This document shows positions 16,768-26,200 of a stretch of DNA of 64,000 bases, piece after piece. The notes beneath the pieces are model-generated. The model was not told where the DNA came from, ran no database searches, and saw nothing but the letters and a program-made list of their open reading frames with translations. The stretch's first letter is position 1. Each line of letters starts with the position of its first letter. The DNA is taken from positions 1,054,001 through 1,118,000 of the forward strand of contig NC_012669.1 of the NCBI RefSeq assembly GCF_000023105.1. The letters run 5' to 3'. The DNA comes from Beutenbergia cavernae DSM 12333 (GTDB lineage Bacteria; Actinomycetota; Actinomycetes; Actinomycetales; Beutenbergiaceae). Made by a program: the position numbers and the translations under genes.

Positions 16768-18246
16768 TCAGCGTCTCGGGGACAGCCGCGCCGCTTCCTC
16801 CGCCACCCGGTGGTCGCGCAGGAGCTCGTCGAACGTCGTGTCGCCGGAGCCCGCGGCGAGGTCCTCGGACGCGTCGTCGTCGGGTCGCGCGCGTCGCCGG
16901 GGCTCGGCCGGGCTGTCGTAGGGCGACGCATCCGCGGCCGTGCGCCGCACCCGGTTCAGCACGATCCCGAGCCGGCGGGCGCCGACGGCGGACAGCGCCG
17001 CGGCGGCGTCGGTGAGTGCGGCTCGACTCGTGCGTCCCGCGGCCGCGACGAGCAGCACCCCGTCCACCTCAGCGGCCAGGGCGGTGGTGTCGGCGACGGG
17101 AAGCAGCGGAGCGGAGTCCAGGACCACGACGTCGTACCGGGAGGTCAGGTCGGCGAGGAGGTCGGTCATCGCCGACGAGCCGAGGAGGTCGCCCGGGTTG
17201 GGCGGCGTCGGGCCTGCGGCCAGGACGTCGAGGTCCCCCTCGCCCCAGGTCTGCACGACGTCCTCGAGCCGCGCTGCGCCGATGAGGCACGTCGTGAGCC
17301 CGACGGAGTCCACGAGTCCCATCGCGGCCGCGACGGCCGAGCGCCGCAGGTCGGCGTCGACGAGCAGCACCGTCCGCCCGCCGGCGCGCAGCGCGAGGGC
17401 GAGGTTCACGGCCGTGGTGGTCTTCCCCTCCCCGGAGACCGACGACGTGACGAGCAGCGTCCGCGGCGGGTGGGGCACCCGCATGAACTCCAGGTTCGAC
17501 CGGAGTCGGCGGAACGCCTCCGCCTGCGGGCCGCGCGGGCGGTCGAGGAGCGCGCGTGAGGACGTGACGCCCTTGACAGCCGGGACGGCCGCGAGCACGG
17601 CCATCCCGTGCGTGGCGTCCCGCACGTGGGCCTCGGTCCGCACGCGGGTGTCCAGCGCCTCGCGCAGCGCCACTCCCGCGACCCCGCACGCGAGGCCGGC
17701 CACGAGGCCGAGCCCGAGGGCGAGCGGCACGTTCGGGGAGTCCGGCGTCGACGGAACCGCGGCGGCCCTGGTCGCCGACACGGTCACGGGGGACGGTCCG
17801 CCGTCGGCCGCCGGCTCGAACCGGGCCACGGTCTCGGCGAGGCTCGCGGCGGCGGCGTCGGCGATCCGCGCGGCGGTGGCGGCGTCGGTGGAGGAGGCGC
17901 TGATGTCGATGAGGGACGTGTCGACGACGGCGCGTCCGACGACGGCGCGGCCGAGCTCCTCGGCGGTGAGGGCCAGGCCGAGCTCCTCGATCACGGGGTC
18001 GAGCACGGCCGGGGTCGAGACCATCGCGGCGTAGGAGGCGACGCGCTGCTGGGCGAACGTCGATCCCTGGACGAGGGCGGCTGTGTCGCTGTCGCCGCGC
18101 ACGGAGACGTAGACCTGGCTCGAGGCGAGGTAGGTCGGTGTCGCGATGGCCACCCAGGCGCAGGCGGCGCCGAGCGCGACGAGGACGGTGACCAGCACGG
18201 TGCGCCATCGCGTCCGCACGGTCCCGAGCAGTGCTGCCACGTCCAT
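16768..18246 (-). CDS. Polysaccharide chain-length determinant / BY-kinase-like protein
   Basis: 492 residues from ATG 18246; an upstream in-frame start at 18318 would add 24 Arg/Gly-rich residues. The N-terminus is a Wzz-type domain with a first membrane helix (VLVTVLVALGAACAWVAIAT) and a second near 200 (VPLALGLGLVAGLACGVAGV). The C-terminal half is a CpsD/CapB-type ATPase with Walker A SVSGEGKTTTAVN (K275), A' LLVDADLRRS and Walker B DVVVLDSAPLL. Such proteins control length and export of exopolysaccharide. Oddity: the tail after the ATPase has a single Tyr (ASPYDSP) and lacks the tyrosine cluster that BY-kinases autophosphorylate. It is divergent from the glycosyltransferase operon. Confidence 0.85.
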   Translation of the reverse strand: MDVAALLGTVRTRWRTVLVTVLVALGAACAWVAIATPTYLASSQVYVSVRGDSDTAALVQGSTFAQQRVASYAAMVSTPAVLDPVIEELGLALTAEELGRAVVGRAVVDTSLIDISASSTDAATAARIADAAAASLAETVARFEPAADGGPSPVTVSATRAAAVPSTPDSPNVPLALGLGLVAGLACGVAGVALREALDTRVRTEAHVRDATHGMAVLAAVPAVKGVTSSRALLDRPRGPQAEAFRRLRSNLEFMRVPHPPRTLLVTSSVSGEGKTTTAVNLALALRAGGRTVLLVDADLRRSAVAAAMGLVDSVGLTTCLIGAARLEDVVQTWGEGDLDVLAAGPTPPNPGDLLGSSAMTDLLADLTSRYDVVVLDSAPLLPVADTTALAAEVDGVLLVAAAGRTSRAALTDAAAALSAVGARRLGIVLNRVRRTAADASPYDSPAEPRRRARPDDDASEDLAAGSGDTTFDELLRDHRVAEEAARLSPRR

Positions 18247-18363
18247 GTCCCCACCTACCGCGGTCCCAGGGGCGCGCCCACCGCGTCGACCCCGACGGGC
18301 CATGGTGGCACCGGTCACCCCGCCTCCGGTGGCCCGGCCGTGGGCGAGATGCCGGTGGCCCGG

Positions 18364-18422
18364 GGTGAAGTTCTCCGGGGTTCACCGCCGGCCGGGGTGA
18401 ACGTTCTCACGGCTCGGGTGAA
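18364..18422 (+). promoter_or_regulatory. Cluster of four GGTGAA/TTCACC sites in the EPS divergent promoter region
   Basis: GGTGAA occurs at 18364-18369, 18396-18401 and 18417-18422, and the inverted TTCACC at 18381-18386, most within the wider context CGGGGTGAA. Two sites are exactly 21 bases apart, two helical turns. The cluster lies in the 279-base gap between the chain-length gene (minus) and the first glycosyltransferase (plus). The same motif recurs four times at 23103-23163 before the giant gene. I read it as operators of one regulator; the regulator is not identified. Confidence 0.6.
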
Positions 18423-18525
18423 TGTCGCCCACAGGCCCGCGGCGCCCCGTCCGGCGCTGGTACCAAGAGCCCGTCACGTCGAGCATGCGACGTCGGAAAG
18501 ATGCCGGAGGCGGCCATGAACGGGC

Positions 18526-19638
18526 ATGTCCAGCTGGGAAGGGATGGCTAGCGCACGAGCAGGGGGGCGTGTGCTGCACGTGACGGCGTGCTACGACGGG
18601 GGCGTCAGGAGCGCCATCGACCGTCTCGTCGAGCTGACACCTGAGTGGGACCACCATCTGCTGTTCGGTGGCGGGGCGAGGCGTGAGGCGCCGTCGGAGG
18701 ACCTGGCCTCCGTCGAACGGCTGAGGCCGAGCTCGGTCTCGCGGGTCGCCGACGTCCGGGCCGCCGTCCGCCGCGTGGGCGCGGACGTCGTCCACGCCCA
18801 CTCCAGCCTCGCGGGGATCTACGCCCGCCTCGGGGTCGTCCCGGGGACGCCCGTGCTCTACCAGCCGCACGGGTTCGCGTTCGAGGATCACCGACGCTCG
18901 CCGCTCGGCCGGGGTGCGATCCGCGCCGTCGAGAGCGTGCTCGCACCGCTGGCCGCAGCGGTGGTGACGGTGAGCGACCACGAGCGTCGCCTCGCGACTC
19001 GGCTGGGCACGACGCGTGCGGTCCGGACCGTGCACAACGTGCCGTCGGTGCGGATCCGGGCGGGCCGGCCGGGCCGTGTGGCCGGGGAGCCTCCCCTCGT
19101 CGTGACGCTCGGGCGAGTCTGCCCGCAGAAGGACCCGGCGTTCTTCGCGGGCGTGGCCGACGCCGTGCGGGACCTCGCGCCGGCGGTGCGGTTCGCATGG
19201 ATCGGCGACGGCGACGCCGACCTCCGAGAGCGCCTCGAGGCGTCCGGCGTCACCGTCCTCGGGTGGCGCAGCGGCCGCGACCTGGAGGCCGCGCTCGACG
19301 CGGCGGACGTCTACCTGCACCCCGCGGCGTACGAGGGCTTCCCGATCGCCGTGCTCGACGCCGCGGCCCGGGCTCTGCCCGTCGTCGTCCGGGACATCCC
19401 GCCGTTCGACGGCACCGGGCTGGCCACGGTGCGGACACCGGCGGAGGCCGCCCGCTCGATCGTCGGGCTGCTGACGGACGCCGCCGCGGCGGATCGCGTG
19501 CACCGGGCGACCCAGCGCGTGCTCGACGTCATGAACACCGACACGGCCCGCGCGGCAGCGGTCCGGCTCTACGCCGAAGTCACGGCGAGCCCGCAGCTCG
19601 TGCCCGTCGAACCGCCGGTCCTCGCGGGTGACGCATGA
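18526..19638 (+). CDS. Glycosyltransferase family 4
   Basis: 370 residues. The N-terminal Rossmann half starts at GRVLHVTACYDGGVRSAIDR, followed by VHAHSSLAGIYARL; the C-terminal half has VTLGRVCPQKDPAFF and the donor-site motif HPAAYEGFPIAVLDAAARALP with the GT4 E-x7-E arrangement. It is a retaining, GT-B-fold cytosolic enzyme adding a sugar to a lipid-linked EPS intermediate. ATG 18526 is used; ATG 18544 is possible but has a purine run directly abutting it. First gene of the EPS operon; its stop overlaps the next ATG (ATGA). Confidence 0.88.
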   Translation: MSSWEGMASARAGGRVLHVTACYDGGVRSAIDRLVELTPEWDHHLLFGGGARREAPSEDLASVERLRPSSVSRVADVRAAVRRVGADVVHAHSSLAGIYARLGVVPGTPVLYQPHGFAFEDHRRSPLGRGAIRAVESVLAPLAAAVVTVSDHERRLATRLGTTRAVRTVHNVPSVRIRAGRPGRVAGEPPLVVTLGRVCPQKDPAFFAGVADAVRDLAPAVRFAWIGDGDADLRERLEASGVTVLGWRSGRDLEAALDAADVYLHPAAYEGFPIAVLDAAARALPVVVRDIPPFDGTGLATVRTPAEAARSIVGLLTDAAAADRVHRATQRVLDVMNTDTARAAAVRLYAEVTASPQLVPVEPPVLAGDA

Positions 19639-20777
19639 GCGCGTCGACGGCGGTGAGCCCGCGCGTCGGGCACGGTGCTGTGCCGCAGGCAGGGCCGACG
19701 GCGGGCGGGAACCTCACCGCCGCGGTGCTCGCCGCGGCCTGCGGCGCCGGTGTCCTCCTCACGCTCCTGCGCGACGAGATCCTCCCCGCGCGCTACTCCT
19801 ACGACGAGCTGAAGATCCAGCAGATCGCCCAGGGCTACGGCGGGTTCGCCGAGGACCGGTCCTTCCACCTCGTCGGGACCCTGTACCGGCTCCTGGGTCT
19901 GGCGGACTCGCCGGCCCTGGCGGGCGTGCTGGGCGTCCTGGCGTTCTTCGCCGTGGTGCTCCTGGCGGGCCGGGGCTGGCTGACCCGCCCGGTGCGGGTG
20001 CTCGACGTCGCCGTCGTCACGGGTGCGCTCCTGCTCGGCAGCCTGTACCTGGGCCACTTCTCGAAGGACGTCTTCGTGCTGCCCGTGGTCGCGCTGGCGG
20101 TCTCGCGGCTGCGCGGCATGCGCGGCGAGCTGCTGCTGGTCGCGGCGATGGTCGGGTACGGCGTCGGGTTCCGCAGCTACTGGCTCCTGGTGGCGGCGCT
20201 GTACGTCGCCGCCCGGTGCGCCCTCGCGCTGCGGCCGCGGCTGAGCACCCTCGTCGTCGGTTCGCTGGTCGCTCTGGGCGTGCTCGCTGTCGCGTTCCAC
20301 GTGCTGTACGGCTGGCGCCTCGACCACTTCCGCACCGCCGTCAACGTCGGGCGACTGGACGGCGTCGACGCCGCCACGATGATCACGCCGGCGTTCGGCC
20401 TCGGGGGCGTGGCCGGCGGCTGGCTCGACGTCGTCGTCGTGCTCGTCTCGTTCGTCGTCCCCGTGCTCCTGGCCGCCAAAGGCGGCGCCCTGTACCTCGC
20501 GGCGTCCGCCTACCTGGCCGTGATGTGGTGGACCGTCGCGGCACGCTCCGCTCGCGGGCTCCGCGCCCCGCGTCGCGACGAGCGCGTGGTGCGCGTCCTC
20601 GCGCTGCTCGTGGCGTTCACCCTCGTGCAGAGCATGTTCGAGCCCGACTACGGCTCCTACCTGCGCCACCTCGCGCCGCTCCTGCCCGCGGTGGTCTTCC
20701 TCGTCGTCAACCGCGCGACGGCGCAGCCCGCCTCGCCGGGAGCGGCGCGGCTCGCGGAGTCGGGGAGGTCCCGATGA
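19635..20777 (+). CDS. Polytopic membrane protein of EPS cluster (candidate polymerase)
   Basis: 380 residues with about nine or ten membrane helices (for example LAGVLGVLAFFAVVLLAG, VVVLVSFVVPVLLAAKGGAL). A conserved-looking extracytoplasmic loop follows helix 1 (RYSYDELKIQQIAQGYG, then FHLVGTLYRLLGL). Position among glycosyltransferases and a flippase suggests a Wzy-like polymerase, but there is no sequence signature that proves this, and an O-antigen-ligase-type role is equally possible. Start and stop overlap both neighbours by four bases (ATGA), so expression is coupled to the glycosyltransferases. Confidence 0.6.
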   Translation: MSASTAVSPRVGHGAVPQAGPTAGGNLTAAVLAAACGAGVLLTLLRDEILPARYSYDELKIQQIAQGYGGFAEDRSFHLVGTLYRLLGLADSPALAGVLGVLAFFAVVLLAGRGWLTRPVRVLDVAVVTGALLLGSLYLGHFSKDVFVLPVVALAVSRLRGMRGELLLVAAMVGYGVGFRSYWLLVAALYVAARCALALRPRLSTLVVGSLVALGVLAVAFHVLYGWRLDHFRTAVNVGRLDGVDAATMITPAFGLGGVAGGWLDVVVVLVSFVVPVLLAAKGGALYLAASAYLAVMWWTVAARSARGLRAPRRDERVVRVLALLVAFTLVQSMFEPDYGSYLRHLAPLLPAVVFLVVNRATAQPASPGAARLAESGRSR

Positions 20778-21868
20778 CGCAGTCGGCACTCGTGGTCCAC
20801 TGGGGCCGGACGGGCGGCGGCCCGGCGTTCACGCTCGAGCTCGTCCGGGCGATGCGCGCCGGCGATCCGGGCGTCGGGGCGCAGTACAACGCCGACGCGG
20901 ACGTCGCCGGCGAGCTGAGCGCGGCGGCGCCGGGGTCGATGGCGGTGCGGACGTACCGCGACAGGCTGACGTTCGTCACGCACTCCTGGCGGCTCCTGGT
21001 CAACGGGATCGCCACGCGGCGCCACGTCCGTCGCCACCGGGTCGACCGGGTCGTCACCGCGATGGAGAGCGTCTACCAGTCCCTCGTGGTGCCGTGGGTG
21101 CTCCCGCGTGGCGTCACGTACGTCGTCGTGGTGCACGACGCGCAGGAGCACCCGGGCGACGAGCACGTCCTCAAGCGGGTCGGACGCCGCTTCGAGCTGC
21201 GCCGGGCCGACGTCGTCGTCACGTTGTCGCAGAGCGTCACCGACGCGCTGGTGCGCGACCACGGGGTCGACGCCTCCCGGATCCGCACGCTCTTCCACCC
21301 GGCCGCGGCGGTGTCCATCGCGGCCGGGCGTCCGGGCCCGCGGGCGACGCCGGTGGTCGGGTTCGTCGGCCGGCTCCTGCCGTACAAGGGGTTGGACACG
21401 TTCGTCGACGCCGCACGGCTCGTCCGCCAGGCGGAGCCGAGCGCACGTTTCGGCATCTGGGGCGACGGGCCGGAGGGTGCCGCCCCGCGCGGGACCGACC
21501 TCGTCGACTGGAACGTCGGGTGGGTGGCGCCGGAGCGGCTCCTCGCCGTCATCGACTCGCTCGACGTCGTCGTGCTCCCGTACGCGGAGGCCAGCCAGTC
21601 GGGGATCGTCGGGCTGGCGATGGCGCGCGGTGTGCCGTGCGTCGTCACGCCGGTCGGCGGTCTGAGCGAGCAGGTGGCCTCCGGCGGGTGCGGGATCGTG
21701 GCCGAGGACGTCGGTGCCGAGGCCGTCGCCGCGGCGGTGCTGGACGTGCTGCGCGACCGCGGCACGTACGCGGCGCTCTCGCACGGCGGGCTCGCGGCGT
21801 CGCGGACGACGCGGTCGTGGTCGGCGTTCGCGGCGGCGATCGCGGCCGTCTCCCCGGAGGCGGCGTGA
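20774..21868 (+). CDS. Glycosyltransferase family 4
   Basis: 364 residues beginning SALVVHWGRTGGGPAFTLEL, a GT-B N-terminal strand with a Gly-rich turn. The C-terminal domain shows PVVGFVGRLLPYKGLDTFV and then LPYAEASQSGIVGLAMARG followed by PCVVTPVGGLSE, the donor-binding region with a Glu and a downstream Gly-Leu motif. Retaining cytosolic transferase for EPS repeat-unit assembly; the donor sugar cannot be told from sequence. Overlaps ATGA with the membrane protein and GTGA with the flippase. Confidence 0.88.
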   Translation: MTQSALVVHWGRTGGGPAFTLELVRAMRAGDPGVGAQYNADADVAGELSAAAPGSMAVRTYRDRLTFVTHSWRLLVNGIATRRHVRRHRVDRVVTAMESVYQSLVVPWVLPRGVTYVVVVHDAQEHPGDEHVLKRVGRRFELRRADVVVTLSQSVTDALVRDHGVDASRIRTLFHPAAAVSIAAGRPGPRATPVVGFVGRLLPYKGLDTFVDAARLVRQAEPSARFGIWGDGPEGAAPRGTDLVDWNVGWVAPERLLAVIDSLDVVVLPYAEASQSGIVGLAMARGVPCVVTPVGGLSEQVASGGCGIVAEDVGAEAVAAAVLDVLRDRGTYAALSHGGLAASRTTRSWSAFAAAIAAVSPEAA

Positions 21869-23289
21869 CCGGCGCTCGCGGCATCCGCGCGCGGAGCTCC
21901 CGGCTGCGGAGCCCCGCCGCGTGGGCGACGCTCCGGTCCGGGGCGCTCGGCGTCGGCTCGCAGGGGCTGACGATGCTCGCCGCTCTCCTGCCCGCCCTGG
22001 TGGGGCAGGTCGACGTGCTCGTCGGCCTCGTGCCGCTCATCGCCGTCGCGGCGCTGGTCGTCCCGTTCGTCACGCTCGCGGTGCCGATGCGGATGCCCGT
22101 CGCCACCCCGGACGCGGCCGAGGCGATGCGCCGCGCGGCGATCCGGGTCGCGCTGGCCACCGGCCTCGTGGGGCTCGCACTCGCCGGCGTCGCCGCGGCG
22201 GGGGGCGCCGCGTGGGCCGGAGCCGTGGCGGGCGTGAGCGTGCTCGTGCTGGGCCAGTCGGCCTACGTCGTCGCGCAGGCGTCGTTCACGACCGCCGGCG
22301 ACTACGCGCGGCTCATGCGCCTCCGCGTGGGGTACGCGAGCGCGGTGCTCGTGGCCACCGTCGGCTGCGCCGCGCTGCACGTGGGACCGGCCGTCTTCGC
22401 GGTGGGCAACGGCGTCGCCTACGCGCTCGCGGCGCTCCTGCTCGGCGCGGGCCGCGGCGGCCCGTTCCGAGGGTTCTCGCGCTCCGGGACGGACCCCTCG
22501 GCGGTGCGGGTCCTCGCCGAGGCGCGCGCCGGCGCCCCGCTCGCCGCGGCGATGTCGTTGTCGGCCTCCGCGAGCCTGCTCGGAGCGCTCGCCGTGCCGG
22601 CGATGGGCGCGTTCGCGCCGACGTGGGCCGTCGTCACCCGGGTCGCCAACGGCTTCGAGACGTTGGGCGGCCACGTCGTGGGTCCCGCCGTCGAGGTGGC
22701 GTTCGCTCGCGCCCGACGCCGCGGTGACGTGCCCGGGATGCGGCGCGTGGCGCTGGCCACCGCCGCGGCGGCCGCGGCGCTGGCCGCCGTGTTCGTGGGA
22801 CTGACGCTCGCCGTGCTGGCCGTGGTCGACACGTCGGCGGGGCGGGGCGCCGCCTCCCTCAGCCTGGCGTTGCTGTTCTACGGCGCGCTGGTCGTCCTCG
22901 CACCCCTGTCCCGGCTGTGGGGGATGGTCGGCAGCGCCCGGGGGCGGCTCGCCTGGGACGCCGGCCGGGCGGCGACGGCGGCCCTCGTCGTGCTCACCCT
23001 CACCGGACCCGCCCTCGTCGCGGGCCTCGCGGTCGTCGCCGTCGGCTCGCTCGCCGTCTATCTCGCCGGGCTGAGCCGCGCCGTCGGCAGCCACGGGAAG
23101 CGTTCACCCGAGGTCGTCGACGCGGTTCACCCCGGCGTCGGGACGATTCACCCCGCTTCACCCTGTGCCGCCCGGAAAGAACCCGGAAGAGTCTCAACAG
23201 CAGGCCACGTATGGAACTGGCGTTCGCCCCACGGTGGTGCGGCGCTCGGCGTCCCGCAACGGTCGCCCGGACGAGAGAGGTCCTCATGA
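21865..23289 (+). CDS. Flippase-like polytopic membrane protein (Wzx candidate)
   Basis: 474 residues from a GTG overlapping the upstream stop. Roughly a dozen Ala/Val/Leu-rich helices run from LRSGALGVGSQGLTMLAALL to about residue 410, with the extended, weakly conserved layout of polysaccharide flippases of the MOP type. It would move the lipid-linked repeat unit outward. Oddity: after about residue 411 the frame continues for ~60 hydrophilic residues (VHPGVGTIHPAS and so on) that coincide exactly with the TTCACCC motif cluster and upstream region of the giant gene. This tail looks like regulatory DNA read through for lack of stops. The TGA still overlaps the next ATG (23286-23289). Confidence 0.7.
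   Translation: MTGARGIRARSSRLRSPAAWATLRSGALGVGSQGLTMLAALLPALVGQVDVLVGLVPLIAVAALVVPFVTLAVPMRMPVATPDAAEAMRRAAIRVALATGLVGLALAGVAAAGGAAWAGAVAGVSVLVLGQSAYVVAQASFTTAGDYARLMRLRVGYASAVLVATVGCAALHVGPAVFAVGNGVAYALAALLLGAGRGGPFRGFSRSGTDPSAVRVLAEARAGAPLAAAMSLSASASLLGALAVPAMGAFAPTWAVVTRVANGFETLGGHVVGPAVEVAFARARRRGDVPGMRRVALATAAAAAALAAVFVGLTLAVLAVVDTSAGRGAASLSLALLFYGALVVLAPLSRLWGMVGSARGRLAWDAGRAATAALVVLTLTGPALVAGLAVVAVGSLAVYLAGLSRAVGSHGKRSPEVVDAVHPGVGTIHPASPCAARKEPGRVSTAGHVWNWRSPHGGAALGVPQRSPGRERSS
23103..23163 (+). promoter_or_regulatory. Cluster of four TTCACCC sites before the giant secreted-protein gene
   Basis: TTCACCC begins at 23103, 23126, 23147 and 23157, giving spacings of 23, 21 and 10 bases, close to whole helical turns. 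Three are preceded by a GC-rich base pair and followed by G. The same hexamer, mostly in reverse orientation, is clustered in the EPS promoter region at 18364-18422. The cluster lies 120-180 bases before ATG 23286, inside the apparent 3' coding tail of the flippase. Likely operator for an internal promoter of the giant gene. Confidence 0.6.
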
Positions 23290-26200
23290 GTGCTCGCGTT
23301 CCCCAGCAGGCAGACCCCGGGCGTCGACGCCGTGCGATCGGTGCCCTCCTCGCGGCGGTGATAGCGATCCCGCTCGGGATCGGCCAGGCACTGCCGGCGT
23401 CGGCGCTGACGGCGGCCGAGATCCCGGCGGACCCCGCGGAGTGGGCGACCGCCCCGTACTCGCCGCTCCCGGCGGCGGAGATCGCGGCACCGGGCAACTC
23501 CCTGGTGCTGGACTTCGACGGCACCGAGGGGGGCCTCCCGGCCTCCGGTGACGTGGCGACGGGCTTCACGATGGTGCAGCCGTCGACGGCGGACGCGACC
23601 GCCTACGTGCCCGGGGCGATCAGCGTCAGCGGCGGCTCTCTCCAGATCGCGGCGTCGAAGGGGATCGCCTACCTGCACAACGACCCGGCCGTGACGAACG
23701 GAGGGACCCGCAACCAGCAGGACAACACGCTCGGTGTCGGCCTGGACGCCGACGACGGCCGGCTCCGTCTCGCGACCGCCGTGACCGTGCCGGCCGACGC
23801 GAACCAGTCGGCGCAGGGCGGCCTCTGGTTCGGGCCGGACGACGACAACTACGTCAAGCTCGTGGTGATCGGGAACGCGGCGAACCAGCGTCAGATCCAG
23901 CTCTCCCGCGAGATCAGCGCCGTCACGGCGACCACCAACCCCAACCCCGACCAGCGCACCGTCTCGGTGACCTCGGCGGCACTCGGGTCCGGGCCCGTCC
24001 GGCTCGTCCTCGAGATCGACCCCGTCTCGGGCACCGCGAGCGGCTGGTACCAGATCGGGTCGGGCGCGCTCACCTCCCTCGGCGCGCCGCTCCAGATCCC
24101 CGCCTCGTTCGTCGACGGCTCGCTGCTCGACGCCGAGGTCCCCGGCACGACCTCGTTCGGCGGCGTGTTCGCGACGAAGCGGAACCTGCCCGAGGCGACG
24201 GCGCAGGTGTTCTCGTTCGCCGACTTCTCGGTGGAGGCCATCGACACGACGCCGCCGGCCGCCCCGACGGGCCTGCTCGTGGAGGTCGGCAACGACGTCG
24301 ACCTGGCGTGGACGGCACCCGCCGACGGCGACGTCGTGGGCTACCGGGTGTACCGCTCGAGCACGGTGCCCGTCGACACCCAGGGCACGCCGATCTCCGG
24401 CGACACGCCCCTCACCGAGCCGGCATTCACGGACAGCACCACGTTCACCGGATCGACGTACGCCTACGCCGTCGTCGCCGTCGACGCAGCCGGCAACGCC
24501 TCCGAGCCCGTGACGAGCGCCGTCGTGGCGCCCGCGCCGCCGGCGGGCGACCTCGTCGCGCGCATCGACTTCACGACGCCCACGGGCACCGCCGCCGACG
24601 GGTACACGGCCGACACGGGGCTGCCCTACGACGACACCCGCGGGTTCGGCTGGCTGGCCCGCTCGACCGGCGAACCGTTCGACATGTCGCTCAACACGAG
24701 GGTGCGCACCAACACGGGCGTGACGTCGGACGCGCGCCTGGCGAGCATCATCCACCTCGAGTACGGCGACACCACGAACCCGAACCCGGCCAACGGCATC
24801 GTGGGCGAGGACGGCGTCTGGGAGTACGCCCTCGAGGACGGCGAGTACGCGGTCGTCGTGGGGGTCGGCGACTCCGCGACCGGCAACTACGACTCCTCCC
24901 ACGTGGTCCGCGCCGAGGAGCAGGTCGTCCTCGGGCCGTTCGACGGGAACGCGGCACGGGAGTACGACGAGGCCGTCGGGATCGTCGAGGTGACGGACGG
25001 GGCGCTCACCCTCGACGCCGGCGACGGCACGAACACGAAGCTCACGCACGTCGAGATCTACCGGGTCTCCGCCGGCGAGCCCGAGGCGCCGGCGGCGCCG
25101 ACGGACGTGGTCGGCGTGGCGGGCGACGCCGGTGTCGAGCTCACCTGGCAGGGCGTCGAGGGCGCGACCGGGTACTCGGTCTACCGCGGCGAGACGGCCG
25201 ACGTCGACGTCGACGGCGCGCCGCTCAACGCGGAGCCGCTGACGGAGCTGTCGTTCGTCGACGCCGACGTCACGCCCGGCACCACCTACTTCTACGCCGT
25301 GGTCGCGCACGGCGAGGCCGGCCTGCGCTCCGCGCCGTCCGCCGTCGCCGAGGTCACGGTGCCCGAGGACGAGCCCGAGGCGCCGAGCGCGCCGGCGGGG
25401 CTCGCGGCGGAGGTCGTCGACGGCGACGTCGTCCTCACGTGGGACGAGGTCGACGGCGCGACCGGGTACCGCGTGTACCGCGGCGCCGAGGCGCCTGTCG
25501 CGGTGGACGGCGACGGCCTCACGAGCGAGGCGCTCACAGGCACCACGTACACGGACACCGGTGCGGAGTGGGAGTCCTCCTACGCCTACGTCGTGGTCGC
25601 GATCGGTGCGGGCGGCGCGTCAGCGCCGAGCGAGGCCGTGGAGGTCACGCTGCCCGCCGACCCGGAGGGCCCCCAGGAGCCGGGCGAGTGTGTGGCTGGT
25701 GAGTGGTCGCGTGAGGTGTTCGCGGCGGTGGATCTGTCGGGTGAGGCTGCGGCGACGGACTGTGTGGCTGCGGTGGATGAGGACTGGGGCTGGCAGCGGC
25801 CGGCGGGGATCGACAACAACGACGACTTCTCGGTCCGGTTCTCCTCGACGCTGGACGTGGCGGAGGCCGGGACGTACCGGTTCACCGCGCGGGCGGACGA
25901 CGGGGTGCGGGTGCTGGTCGACGGTGTCGCGGTGATCGACGAGTGGCACGCCTCCTCCGGTGGTGAGGACTACGTGGGTGAGGTCTCGCTCGCGGCTGGT
26001 GCTCACGCGGTGGTGGTCGAGTACTACGAGGGCGGTGGGACGGCGTCGGTGTCGGCGTCGTACGAGCGGCTCGACGTGGAGCAGTGTGCGGCCGGTGCGT
26101 GGCAGCGCACGGTGTACGTCGGGACGGAGCTCGCCGGTGAGGCAGTGGTCACGGACTGCGTGAACGCGGTCGAGGAGGACTGGGGCTGGCAGCGGCCGGC

